DNA of 64,000 nt from CAVPTL01 sp963727235 (GTDB lineage Bacteria; Actinomycetota; Thermoleophilia; Gaiellales; JAICJC01), in assembly GCA_963727235.1 (NCBI GenBank), contig CAVSFZ010000012.1, positions 102,861 to 166,860 of the forward strand, in the 5' to 3' direction. Both the position numbers and the translations under genes were made by a program. Shown here piece after piece: positions 25,416 to 34,891 of the stretch. How positions within the stretch are numbered: position 1 is the first letter of the stretch; the number at the start of each line of letters is the position of its first letter. Under the pieces are notes generated by a model. It worked only from the letters and a program-made list of their open reading frames with translations. It ran no database searches and was not told where the DNA came from.

Positions 25416-27658
25416 CCGGCGATCGCCTCCCACACCCGCATGGGTGTCATCGGCAGCCGCCGGACGCGGGCTCCACAGGCCGCCGCGATCGCGTTTCCCA
25501 CCGCCCCGGCAGTGGGCACCATCGGCGGCTCGCCGACACCCTTGGTGCCGTGCGGACCACCGTGCGCGGCGGGCGTATCGACCAGCGCAATCTGGATCAA
25601 CGGCACGTCGGCAGCCGTCTGCAGCTTGTAGTTGAGCAGCCCCGGGTTGACCTGCTTGCCGTCCTCGAAGCTGGTGCCCTCCAGGAGCGCCATGCCGATA
25701 CCGTGGGCGACTCCACCGTGGATCTGGCCCTCGACGCCGATGGGGTTGATAACGGTGCCGAAGTCATGCGCGGCCGCGACCGCAAGCACGCGTACCACAC
25801 CGGTCTCGCGGTCGACCTTGACCCGGGCGGCATGGCAGAAGAACGTGGGCGCCGGGAACGCGCCCAGCGCGAATCGCCCCACGCAGCCGGCCACGTCGTG
25901 CTCGGGAATCGGCCGCGGGGGTGCCACCGACCGACCCCAAAGCGCGCTCCCAGTCGACTGCGCGCGCCCAGCCAGTACCGCGATCGAGATCGTCCGGGTC
26001 GGCGTGCCGCGCACCCGCACCTGCCCCTCGACGAGCTCCAGGTCGTCCCGCGAGATCTCGAACTCGGACTCGGCGATTCCGAGCAGCTGATCGCGCACCT
26101 CGGCCGCGGCGGCGACCACCGCCCGGCCAGCATTGACGGTCGTCTGACTGCCGGCGCTGCCGTGGTCCCAGACGGAGCCACGTCCGTGTCCTGAGCGACG
26201 ATCGTGAACTGCTCGGGGCGCATTCCCCAGCTGCTCGGCAGCGAGCAGCGGCAGCGCCATCACCGAACCGGTGCCGTTCTCCTGGGCCCCGGTGATGATC
26301 GTGCCCGAGCCGTCGGCATTGAGGCGAACGTGAGCGCCGGACGCGCTGCTCAAGGTGCTCAAAACCCGACACGCCGCACCGATCCCCGTGTCGCCGTCGC
26401 CGACCGCCCCGCCCCAGCCGACCAGCTCCGCCGCACGCTCCAGGCACTCACGCGCCCCGATCCGCTCGTACACCTGACGCGTCGGCCCCTCGTCTCCCTC
26501 CTCCACCAGGTTGATCATGCGAAACGTGTACGGGTCGAGCCCGAGCCGCGCGGCCACGACGTCCATGTGCTGCTCGACCGCCCAGCACATCTGCGGCCCG
26601 GTGGGAGCGCGCACCGATCCGGCCGGTGTCTTAGTGGTGTAGATCGATCGCGACTCGACGTCGACGTTGCTCGATCCGGTAGGGGCCGACAGCGAGCATC
26701 GAGGTCAGCTCGGTCATGACCGGGGTGTCGGCGGCGTATGCGCCGCCGTCGAGCACGCACCCGCGCCCGCCGCCCCAGCAGCACACCGTCGGAACGGGCT
26801 GCGGTCTCGATGTCCACGACGATCGCGTGGCGCACTTTGTCGGGGCAGAGGAACTCCTCCCGCCGGGAGAAAACCAGCCGCACCGGCCGACCAGCCGCCC
26901 GGGCGAGCGCGGCCACGTGGGCCTCGAAGTGAAAGTCGCACTTGCCGCCGAACCCGCCGCCGAGCAGCGGCACGATCACCCGCACATGACTCTCGGGGAT
27001 CTCGAGCGTGTCGGCCACTCCTTTGCGGGCCAGAAACGGCACCTGGGTAGCTCGACCAGATGGTGACTTTGTCTCCCTGCCACTGGGCGACGATCGCGTG
27101 CGGCTCGATCGGTACAGGGTGCGACATATCGGAGCGGAACCGGTCGCGCACCACCACGTCGGCATCCGCGAACGCCGCGTCGACGTCGCCCTTGACGGTG
27201 GTGGAGACGCTGCACTGGTTGCCGTCGCGAATCATCCCGTCGACGGCGTGGTAGCTCTCCCAGTCCGGGTGTACCAGCGTCGCGGACTCCGCGTCCAGAA
27301 CGTGCGGAAGCGGCTCATAGGAGACGTCGACGGCGGCCAGCGCCCGGTCGGCATCCTCGATCGTGCGGGCGGCGACGGCCGCGACCACCTCGCCTTCGAA
27401 CCGCACGACTCGTTCGGCGAACAGGGTGCGATCGTGCACGAACTGGCCGTACCGGCGGTCGGGCACATCCTCCTGGCTGATGGCGACCACCCCAGGGATC
27501 GCGCGGGCCGCCGACAGATCCAGCCGGGTGAGCTTGGCATGGGGCACGCCTGCGAGCAGAAACCGCGCGTGCAGCATCCCCTGAAGCACCATGTCGCCGG
27601 TGTACACACCGCGCCCGGTGGCCTTCTCGCGACCGTCCTGCCGCAGGTATGCCGTCAC
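25412..27658 (-). CDS. Xanthine dehydrogenase-family molybdopterin-binding subunit, multiply frameshifted
   Basis: Large subunit of a molybdenum hydroxylase (XdhA/CoxL type, ~750 residues), which hydroxylates heterocycles or aldehydes with water as oxygen donor. Motifs: 'GRGVYTGDMVLQGMLHARFL', 'HPVPIEPHAIVAQW', GGGFGGK (pterin binding), 'INLVEEGDEGPTRQVYE', 'DFGTVINPIGVEGQIHGGVAHGIGMALLE' and 'GTKGVGEPPMVPTAGAVGNAI', which holds the catalytic Glu. At least four frame breaks lie near 27045, 26790, 26650 and 26200, with conservation across each. The FAD and [2Fe-2S] partner subunits are not adjacent. The start overlaps the stop of the 79-residue gene. Confidence 0.85.
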
Positions 27659-27894
27659 GGACTATCGAGATCGTCGACTCCGAGCACCGCGTCGGCGAAC
27701 ATCAACCGGGTGGAGTCGTAGTACTCGGCCCGCCACTCCCGGATCCGGCGCACGTCCCACTCCGGCAATCCCTGCTCGGGCACAACGCGCATCCGCTCTG
27801 GGTCGACCTCGGGCAGCCCATCCAGGCCCTCGACCACCCCATCGGCAATCGCCGGTCCCACCGGGGGCACGTTGCCCGGCTGGAAGCTCTTCAC
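27655..27894 (-). CDS. 79-residue protein of unknown function in the catabolic operon
   Basis: A soluble acidic protein without Cys. The N-terminal half is Pro/Val-rich ('GNVPPVGPAIADGVVEGLDGLPEVD'). The C-terminal half is an amphipathic stretch 'EWDVRRIREWRAEYYDSTRLMFADAVLGVDDL'. GTG 27894 overlaps the stop of the flavoprotein gene and the stop overlaps the start of the molybdoenzyme gene (both TGA inside GTGA). Tight translational coupling indicates a genuine gene, possibly a small subunit or assembly factor. No family recognised. Confidence 0.7.
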   Translation of the reverse strand: MKSFQPGNVPPVGPAIADGVVEGLDGLPEVDPERMRVVPEQGLPEWDVRRIREWRAEYYDSTRLMFADAVLGVDDLDSP

Positions 27895-29397
27895 CGGTCA
27901 CCCTCCTCGTAGGCCTCGTCGAGACCGTACTTCCCGGGGTTCATCACGTTGTCGGGATCGAGCGTGCGCTTCATCAGTTTCATCAGCGGCCAGGCACTGC
28001 CGAGCTCACCCGCAACCAGCGGCTCGCTGCCGGCCCGGCAGGCGCCGTGGGCGTTACTGATCGAACCGCCCAGCTCCACGCTGGCCCGGCCGAGCTCGAG
28101 CTCACAGTCGACCCAGCTCTGCCACGTGGTCGCGTCGAAGGCCTGCTCCCAGATGCCGACCTCGATGGTGGACGCCAGGTCGGCCCACGGCTTGAATGCA
28201 CCGTTGGTGTAGAAGGTCATGCCCCAGTTGTCGATGATGCCGCTGGTTGCCTTGTACCGCTCGATGATCTCGCGCCAGCGCGCCCGCAGCTTCGGCACAT
28301 TCGGGTAGGGGCAGGCGGCATCCTGCACGTGCCAGGTCATCGGCACCACCTGCCCGTCTGCGAGCCGCCCGTGCAGCGGCGCCAGGTGGCGGCAGATGGC
28401 GCGCCGCCCACTCGTGCTGGGACTCCTCGTCGCCGAGGTGGCGCAGCCCTTCCCGGGCGGCGATGTCCATCACCACACGCCCGGCGGCCGCGACCTCGAC
28501 GCGGCTTCCCAGCAGCATCGCGTGCACCACCACGCCCACGTCGGGCTCGCCGGCGAAGGCACCCTCCCGCCGGGCGAAGTCGATGCGAGAGTCGTCGGTG
28601 AACATCACGCCGGAGAGCGTCGCCAGCCCCGACCGGGCGAGCGCGCCGACCGCCCGGTAGCCGGTCTCGAAGTCCGCTGCGGCGAACAGCGGAGTGAACT
28701 CGGCTTCGGGCCGCTGGATCAGTTCCAGCGTCGCTTCGGTGGCGATCCCGAGCGTTCCCTGATGCCCGAAGAACAGCCCTTTCATCTGGTAGCCGGTGGA
28801 GGACTTGCGGATCCCCGCCCCGCCGCCGTCACCAACCCGCACGACCTCGCCGGTCGGCAGCACCACGGTCATGCTGATCACCAGATCGCGAGTGTGGCCG
28901 AACCGGCCGGCCAGATGCGACCACCCGCCGGTGCCGATCCGACCGCCGACCAGAGCCGACGGAAACGACGAAGGGTCGTCGGGGTAGGTGAAGCCGAGCG
29001 GCGTGAGCCGGTTGTCGAGCACATTCAGGCCGATGCCGGTCTGGACGGTGACGGTGCGCGCGCCCTCGTCGATCTCGAGCACCTTGTCCATGCGCTTGAT
29101 GTCGACGACGATCCCACCCCGCATCGGCACGGCGCCGTCGGCCAGCCCCGTTGCCCCGGCCCGCGGGATGATGCCGACGCCGTGGATGTTGGCGAGGCGC
29201 ACGACGGCGGCCACCTGCTCGGTGGTCTCCGGCAGCACCACCGCCTGGGGCACGTGCGCCGCCCAATCGTGCACGGGAAACGGCGCCGGCACACGGGTGC
29301 GGTTGATCCGCGCGGGGACATCCACGAGCACGCTTCCCTCGCCCAGGATTGAGGTCAGCTCCTCGATCATGCCGGTGGGAAGCGTGGTGGTGGCCAT
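27891..29397 (-). CDS. GlcD-like FAD-linked oxidase (FAD_binding_4), frameshifted
   Basis: A ~500-residue flavoprotein of the vanillyl-alcohol-oxidase fold, as in glycolate or D-lactate dehydrogenase. The FAD domain carries 'VVLPETTEQVAAVVRLANIHGVGIIPRAGATGLADGA', 'VDIKRMDKVLEIDEGARTVTVQTG' and 'GGWSHLAGRFGHTRDLVI'. The C-terminal FAD-oxidase domain ends 'RTLDPDNVMNPGKYGLDEAYEE'. The frame changes near 28390. ATG 29397 overlaps the stop of the Fe-S protein gene. Together they form a GlcD/GlcF-like pair that would oxidise a 2-hydroxy acid and pass electrons to the membrane. Confidence 0.85.
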
Positions 29398-30612
29398 CAC
29401 CGCCGAAGCGCAATCCGATCGCCGAAGCCGGCCGACTCCGCCACCAGCTCCATCAGATCCTTGACCTCGATCGCGGGCGAATGGGCGCTCGCCTGCTCGG
29501 ACAGCGGGCGCTCCGACCACACACACCCACTCACCAGCGTGTCGATCTCGAGCTCGGCGGCGGCGGCCACCCGGCGGCGGCTGAGTTCGGCCGTGATCTC
29601 GGGCCGCTCGACCATCAACCCACCGCCGGCACCCGAGCAGTATCCCCACTGGGCGACGTGATTGACATCGTGGAAGGTCAGGCCGGGGATCGCTCTGAGA
29701 ATCTCGCGGGGCGACTCCCAGATTCCCTTGCGCTTGTTCAGCCGGCAGGGGTCGTGGTAGGTGACAACCCGCTCGACCGGGACGTCCAGCTGCAATCGGC
29801 CGTCACGCAGCAGCTCAGCGACCAGCTCGGTCACATGCACGATCTCGAACTCGTAGTCGTCACCGAAGTACTTGGGGTAGTCCTCGGTGAACGTGATGTA
29901 GTCGTGCGGGTCGAGGGTCACGATCCGCTTGGCACCGACCGCCCGCCAGTCGTCGAGGTTGTGCGTGGCAAAGGCCTTGGCCTTCTCCACGTAGCCCATC
30001 TCGGCGGCGGGGCCGCCGCAACACCACTGTTCGCGCATCAGCCCGAACGGATATCCCGCCTTCTGCAACACCATCGCCGGTCGAACGTGACACCGCGGTG
30101 CGATAGAAGGCGGCTTCACAATCCACGAACAGCAACGTCTCGCCACCGATGGGGATCTCGAGATCGTGAGCCCACTCAGCCACTCGGGCGGGATCGATGG
30201 GGACGTCCAGCACCGGCTCGTGGGTCTTATCGACGGTCGCCTCGACCCACCGCTTCCACTCCGGCTGCTCCACTCCGACATCGACGGCCAAGGCGCGGGC
30301 AGCCTTGACCACGTCCACAGTGCGCACCCGAGTGCGGTAGAAGTCTCCCGCCTCGAGCGTGTTGGGGCACCGGATCTCACACCCTCCGCACTGGGTGCAG
30401 TGGACGTAGTCCTCGGCCACGTCGGCGATGTTCACCAGGCCCTGCTCCATCGCCACCACGTTGGCATGAAAGGCCGTGGGCGAATGGTTCTCGTTCTGGG
30501 TGACCTGGCTGACCGGGCACACGTCGCGGCAGAACTTGTGGGCGGATGAGAAGCACAGGAAGGCCGACTCCCGCCACTTCTCGACAAACGACCGCTGTTG
30601 TTCGGTGCTCAC
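29397..30612 (-). CDS. GlcF-like Fe-S protein with CCG domains, frameshifted
   Basis: A ~405-residue electron-transfer subunit. The second cluster motif CTQCGGCEIRCPN (residues ~75-87) is complete for a [4Fe-4S] centre. The first, 'CFSSAHKFCRDVCP' (~20-33), has only three Cys and unusual spacing. The C-terminal region has a CCG domain with 'EQWCCGGPAAEMGY' and a second one in which CCG reads YCSG ('HDPCRLNKRKG...GYCSGAGGG'). The frame shifts near 30090. GTG 30612 overlaps the stop of the 60-residue gene by 4 nt. It probably pairs with the downstream FAD oxidase. Confidence 0.8.
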
Positions 30613-30791
30613 CCCGCCACCTCCCGGTGCACATGCCGCCAATACAGCTGCTCGTGCCGGGGATCGGCGACCCGCCACTCGCGGCCGTCGGCCTCGAACT
30701 GCCAATACCGGCGGGGCAGCAGCTGGCCGGTGACGTCGCAGTACTCGACGGTCAGCTGATTCCAGGGAATCTCTCGCTCAATCCACGGCAC
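30609..30791 (-). CDS. 60-residue protein after HyuB
   Basis: GTG 30791 lies 14 nt inside the end of hyuB, and the stop overlaps the start of the Fe-S gene. The sequence is aromatic and charged ('PWIEREIPWNQLTVEYCDVTGQLLPRRYWQF', 'RVADPRHEQLYWRHVHREV') with one Cys and a His cluster. It lacks membrane or signal segments. Acetone-carboxylase-type HyuA/HyuB complexes have a third small subunit, and this gene sits where such a subunit could be. That link is an inference, not a recognised homology. Confidence 0.65.
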   Translation of the reverse strand: MPWIEREIPWNQLTVEYCDVTGQLLPRRYWQFEADGREWRVADPRHEQLYWRHVHREVAG

Positions 30792-32547
30792 CGGCACGCA
30801 GCTCCTCTCGCAGGCGAGAAGTCGCCTGATGATCGACGGTTCCGTCCTCGGCCAGCGCGACGCCATAGGCCGCGGTCGCGTGGGCGGCGGTGACGTAGCC
30901 CTCCTGGAGGTCGGTGGCGACGCTCTCCGGGTCGCGCTCCAGCGGGCTGCCATACCCGCCACCCGACGGCGACTGCAGCATCACCTGATCGCCTCGGTTC
31001 AGGCGCACGTTCGAGAACTTGGTGTTCGAGACCGTCCCGAACGCCTCCTTGAAGGTCTGGAACGAGTCCGAGCCGACCCGCTTCACCAGGTAGGCGAGGC
31101 ACTGGCCGTCCTCACCCTCGAACACGCCCCAGGGGGCGACTCGGGAACGGTCGCACAAGGCGTTCACGACCACCTCGTCGGCCTCCACCGTCAGGATCCG
31201 GGTCACTCCCAGGCCGCCGCGGGTGCGCCCCGGCCCGCCGGCGTCGGGGTTGAGCCGGTACTCGGCGTGGATCCAGGGATACCGCGACTCGAACACCTCA
31301 ACCGGAGTATTGCGGCAGTTGCCGTGGGGCACGTTCTGGGCGTCGTTGCCGTCAGTGGTCGCCCGCCCACCCCAGCCCATACCCTCGAAGTGGTAGTAGG
31401 TGTAGTACTCGCCGGTGCTGGGATGGACGCCGCCGAACAGGAAGTTGCCCGACGTCCCGCCGGACGCCGCCGAGGTGCGCTCTGGCACCACCTGCGACAG
31501 GATCCGTCCCTGGATCAGCTCGATGATGCGGGGCTGAAGCTCGGTCTGGCCGCCGACACAGGCTCCCGGGTGGCGAACGTTGACCACGCTCCCCGGCCGG
31601 GCGATGATGTCGATCGGCCGGACGGCACCGGCATTGATGGGCGCGTCGCCGCCGACCACCTGGAAGATGCCGCTGTAGGTGGCCGAGGCACACACCACGT
31701 AGGGACAGTTGATCACGCCCCGAGCCTGGTCGTCAGTGCGGCTCCAGTCGACCACGATCTGGTCGCCGGCGATGGTCAGGTCGGCCCGCACGAAATACGG
31801 CCGGTCAGAGAAGCCGTCGTCCTCCTGGCAGTCCTCGCCCGAGTAGGTGCCGTTCGGCAGCTCTGAGATATCACGGCGGATCCATGCCTCGGAGTAGTCG
31901 TACAGCTGCGGCACCGCCGCCATCACCGCCTCGGCACCGTGTTCTTCGAAGATCTCCTCGAGCCGACGCAGTCCCACGTTGAGCGAGCCGACCATCGCAT
32001 TGAAGTCGCCCCACGAGGCGTCGGGTGTGCGGTGGTTGGCAAGCAGTACCCGCCAGATGTCCTTGACCGGCTCGCCTGCCCGCATCAGCTTCACCGGAGG
32101 CAGGCGCAGACCCTCCTGGTAGACCTCGGTGGCGTTGGACGCAAACGATCCCGGCGCCATCCCGCCGATCTCGGAAACATGGCCGACATTGCACACCCAC
32201 CCGCGCAGCTCGCCGTGGTGGAAAAACGGCGCGATCAGGAGGTGCTCGGGCATGTGCGACCCGCCGCGATAGGGATCGTTGTGGACGACCACGTCGCCAG
32301 GCTCAAAGCTCTCGGCGCCGAGGTCGTCGATCACCCACTTGCCCGCGAACAGCGCCTGGCCGAGCATCGCCGGGTTGATGTTCTGCATCGCGACCAGGTC
32401 GCCGGACGGGTCGAGGATCATGCACGAGAAGTCGAGCCCTTCGCTGAAGATCGGCGAGTACGACGTGCGCATCATCGCCAGGCCCATCTCCTCGCACACG
32501 TTGACGAGCTGGGCGTGCAGGATCTTGAGCCACACGGAGTCAGACAA
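30778..32547 (-). CDS. hyuB: Hydantoinase B / oxoprolinase family protein
   Basis: An intact 589-residue HyuB-family subunit. TTG 32547 has GGAGGGG about 5 nt upstream and overlaps the hyuA stop. Family motifs: 'ILHAQLVNVCEEMGLAMMRTSYSPIFSEGLDFSCMI', 'GDVVVHNDPYRGGSHMPEHLLI', 'GHVSEIGGMAPGS', 'CPYVVCASATYSGIFQVVGGDAPINAGAVRPI', 'GGPGRTRGGLGVTRIL', 'SPSGGGYGSPLERDPE'. With HyuA it forms ATP-dependent enzymes that open lactam or hydantoin rings or carboxylate ketones. The substrate class cannot be fixed from sequence. Confidence 0.9.
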   Translation of the reverse strand: MSDSVWLKILHAQLVNVCEEMGLAMMRTSYSPIFSEGLDFSCMILDPSGDLVAMQNINPAMLGQALFAGKWVIDDLGAESFEPGDVVVHNDPYRGGSHMPEHLLIAPFFHHGELRGWVCNVGHVSEIGGMAPGSFASNATEVYQEGLRLPPVKLMRAGEPVKDIWRVLLANHRTPDASWGDFNAMVGSLNVGLRRLEEIFEEHGAEAVMAAVPQLYDYSEAWIRRDISELPNGTYSGEDCQEDDGFSDRPYFVRADLTIAGDQIVVDWSRTDDQARGVINCPYVVCASATYSGIFQVVGGDAPINAGAVRPIDIIARPGSVVNVRHPGACVGGQTELQPRIIELIQGRILSQVVPERTSAASGGTSGNFLFGGVHPSTGEYYTYYHFEGMGWGGRATTDGNDAQNVPHGNCRNTPVEVFESRYPWIHAEYRLNPDAGGPGRTRGGLGVTRILTVEADEVVVNALCDRSRVAPWGVFEGEDGQCLAYLVKRVGSDSFQTFKEAFGTVSNTKFSNVRLNRGDQVMLQSPSGGGYGSPLERDPESVATDLQEGYVTAAHATAAYGVALAEDGTVDHQATSRLREELRAGAVD

Positions 32548-34639
32548 GGATCCCCTCCGTGCTGGGTTGCGGCGTTCCCCCGACCGGCCGGTGCTCGGCC
32601 AGCAGCAGCGTGCCCGACGCGTGCATCGACGCGATCTGGCCGGGCAGCACCAGCGTGGTCGAGTCGACCTCCTCGATGATCGCGGGGCCGTCGATGAGCG
32701 CACCGGCGGGGAGTACGGAACGGGGGTAGATCGCGGTCGGAATCCAGCCCAGGTCGCGGAAGTACACCGACCGAACCGCGCTCGGCTCGGGCACGTCACC
32801 CTCCGGCAGGGGCGGCGGCGAGGGCACCTCGCGGGCCTCAAAGGCCGTCGCGTTGAAGTGAACGAACTCGACGACGGTGCCGTCGAGGCTATAGCCGTAC
32901 GTCCCGAAGTGGGCATCGTTGAAGCCGCGCACCAGTCGCTCTGAGAGGTCGGCGGCGGGGTGGCCGGAGGAGCGACCACGTCCTGCTCGAAGTTCTGGCC
33001 CAGATAGCGGCAGCTGACCGTGATCACGACCACCGGATCGGTCGCCCCCTCCTCCATCAGCTCGGCCTGCGCCTGCTCGGTGACCGCGGTGATCACGCTG
33101 CTCAGCTCGGCCTGGCCGACCCGGTCGGAGCGAAGCAGGCGAGTCACCCGGCGGTCGACTCGAAGCTCGGCGGCCTGCGCTCCGAAGGCCGATGTCAGAC
33201 CAGGGTTGGGAGGCACGATCACCCCTCGGACGCCAACCCGGCGAGCCAGCAGCGACGCGTGCAGCGGTCCGGCGCCTCCGAAGGCCATCAGCTCGAACCG
33301 GCGGTAGTCAAGGCCACGATCGGCGCACAGGAGCCTGATTGCATTCGCCATGTTGTCACACGCGACTTCGATGATGGAGTGGGCCGCTTGCTCCACATCG
33401 CACCCGAGCCCCTCGGCGATCTGGGCGACCGCGACCCGGGCACGCTCGGTGTCGAGCGGCAGCTCGCCGCCCAGGAAGTAGTCGGGATTGAGCCGCCCCA
33501 AAACGACATTGGCATCGGTCACGGTTGCCCACTCCGCGCCGCGGCCGTAGGCGGCCGGGCCGGGATCGGCACCGGCGCTCTCCGGCCCGACCTGCAGCAG
33601 CCCGCCAGGGTCGAAACTGGCGATCGAACTGCCGCCCGCACCCACCGTGCTGAGGTCGATCACCGGGATCGCGATGGGAATCCCCCACTCGAACTCGTAC
33701 GAGTTGCGCCCGCGAACGGCGCTTTGGATGATCACTCCCACATCTGCGCTGGTGCCGCCCATGTCCAGCGTCAGCACGTCGGTGCGATCCACCGTGGCCG
33801 CGAAATGCTTAGCACCGATCAGCCCGCCGGCGAGTCCCGACAGGATGAAATCCACCGGGCGCCGGGCGGCACGATCGATCGCGACCTGCCCGCCGTTGGA
33901 CTTCAGCAGCGCCGCGTGCTCACGCACCCCCAGCGGCTCAAAACCCGCGGCCAGCTCCTCCGCGAAATCCACCGTCAGGTTGCGCAGATAGGCGTCGGTG
34001 ATCACCGTGCTGGCGCGCTCGTACTCCCGCCACACCGGCGCCACCTCGTGTGACACCGACACGGGACAGTCGGGCAGCGCTGCCCGCACCGCGTCGATTG
34101 AGCATGCGCTCATGCTTGGGCTCGACGAATGCAAACAGCAGATTGATGGCGATCGCGATCGGAGACTCTGCATGCTTGGCCCGCAGCAGCTCGACCAACC
34201 GATCGACCTCGGCGGACTCGAGCGGGATCCGCACCGCGCCGTCGTGGGCGACGCGCTCGAGCACCCCGAGGCAGTCCCGTCGCCGAACGTACGGCACGGG
34301 CTTTCGCCACTGAAGGTCATACAGCGACTTGCGATCGATCCGCTGGATGAACGGCACATCCTCGAACCCCGCGGTGGTGACGTACACGGTGCGCTGGCCC
34401 TTGCGCTGCAGCAGACAGTTTGTGGCGATGGTGGTGCCCACCACCGTGGAAGTCACGTCCACATCCGAGGAGAGAGCACGGTCGAGCGCGGCGAACACCG
34501 CGGCTGACGGCTGGTTGGGAGTTGACGGAACTTTGACGATCCGCCGAGCGCCGGTCTGTTCGTCCACGACAACGAGATCGGTGAATGTCCCGCCGGTGTC
34601 GATCCCAATCCGGACGCTCGGCCGCTCAAGGTAGTTCAC
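32540..34639 (-). CDS. hyuA: Hydantoinase A / oxoprolinase family protein, frameshifted
   Basis: A ~700-residue ATP-binding partner of HyuB. It begins 'RIGIDTGGTFTDLVVVDEQTG' (actin-like phosphate loop), then 'TTIATNCLLQRKGQRTVYVTTAGFEDV'. The central part has 'ILSGLAGGLIGAKHFA', 'LTLDMGGTSADVGVI' and 'LMAFGGAGPLHASLLARRVGVRGVIVPPNPGLTSAFG'. The end is 'GPAIIEEVDSTTLVLPGQIASMHASGTLLL'. The frame changes near 34097 and 32955. It is the first gene of the minus-strand operon, with an inverted repeat about 20 nt before the start codon. It hydrolyses ATP to activate the substrate carbonyl in characterised relatives. Confidence 0.88.
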
Positions 34640-34658
34640 AGGCCGAGATTAGCAGATT

Positions 34659-34678
34659 GGTCTGAGCATCACCAGACC
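34659..34678. promoter_or_regulatory. Inverted repeat upstream of hyuA
   Basis: GGTCTG-N8-CAGACC lies 20 nt before the hyuA start. Position and symmetry suit an operator. It does not fit the TNGTNNNACNA pattern, so another regulator or another mode of binding would be required. Confidence 0.35.
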
Positions 34679-34840
34679 GTCATTCGGGGATCACGCAGAG
34701 CGCATTCTGTACCCGTGACTAAATGGCTGTAGTCGTGTATGGTAAGCCAAATTGAGGCAGAACTCGAAGGCCCCCGAGGCGCCTTGCAGAGCCCCGCTGA
34801 GGAACTCGAAAGACGCTTGTCAGATCGTTCTCTGGCAAAC

Positions 34841-34858
34841 TGGTCATACAAGTCGTAC
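34841..34858. promoter_or_regulatory. Candidate FadR/GntR-type operators in tandem
   Basis: TGGTCATACAA (34841-34851) matches TNGTNNNACNA, and a second GTNNNAC core, GTCGTAC, follows at 34852-34858. They lie 34-51 nt before the dehydrogenase start. The first site shares TGGTNNNACAAG with the site upstream of the permease. They occupy the 252-nt divergent gap between hyuA and the dehydrogenase, which has no gene. Confidence 0.5.
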
Positions 34859-34891
34859 CCTATCCAGATCACCACCTGAAGCAGAAAGGAA

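Noticed and set aside
27891..30612. GlcD/GlcF-like genes as the missing FAD and [2Fe-2S] subunits of the molybdoenzyme.
   Set aside because: The flavoprotein has the FAD_binding_4 fold and not the CoxM fold, and the Fe-S protein has [4Fe-4S] and CCG motifs and not the plant-type [2Fe-2S] pattern. Direct partnership is kept only as a hypothesis.
34659..34678. GGTCTG-N8-CAGACC as a further binding site for the FadR-type regulator.
   Set aside because: It lacks the GTNNNAC core of the other two sites, so it is listed only as an unassigned inverted repeat.
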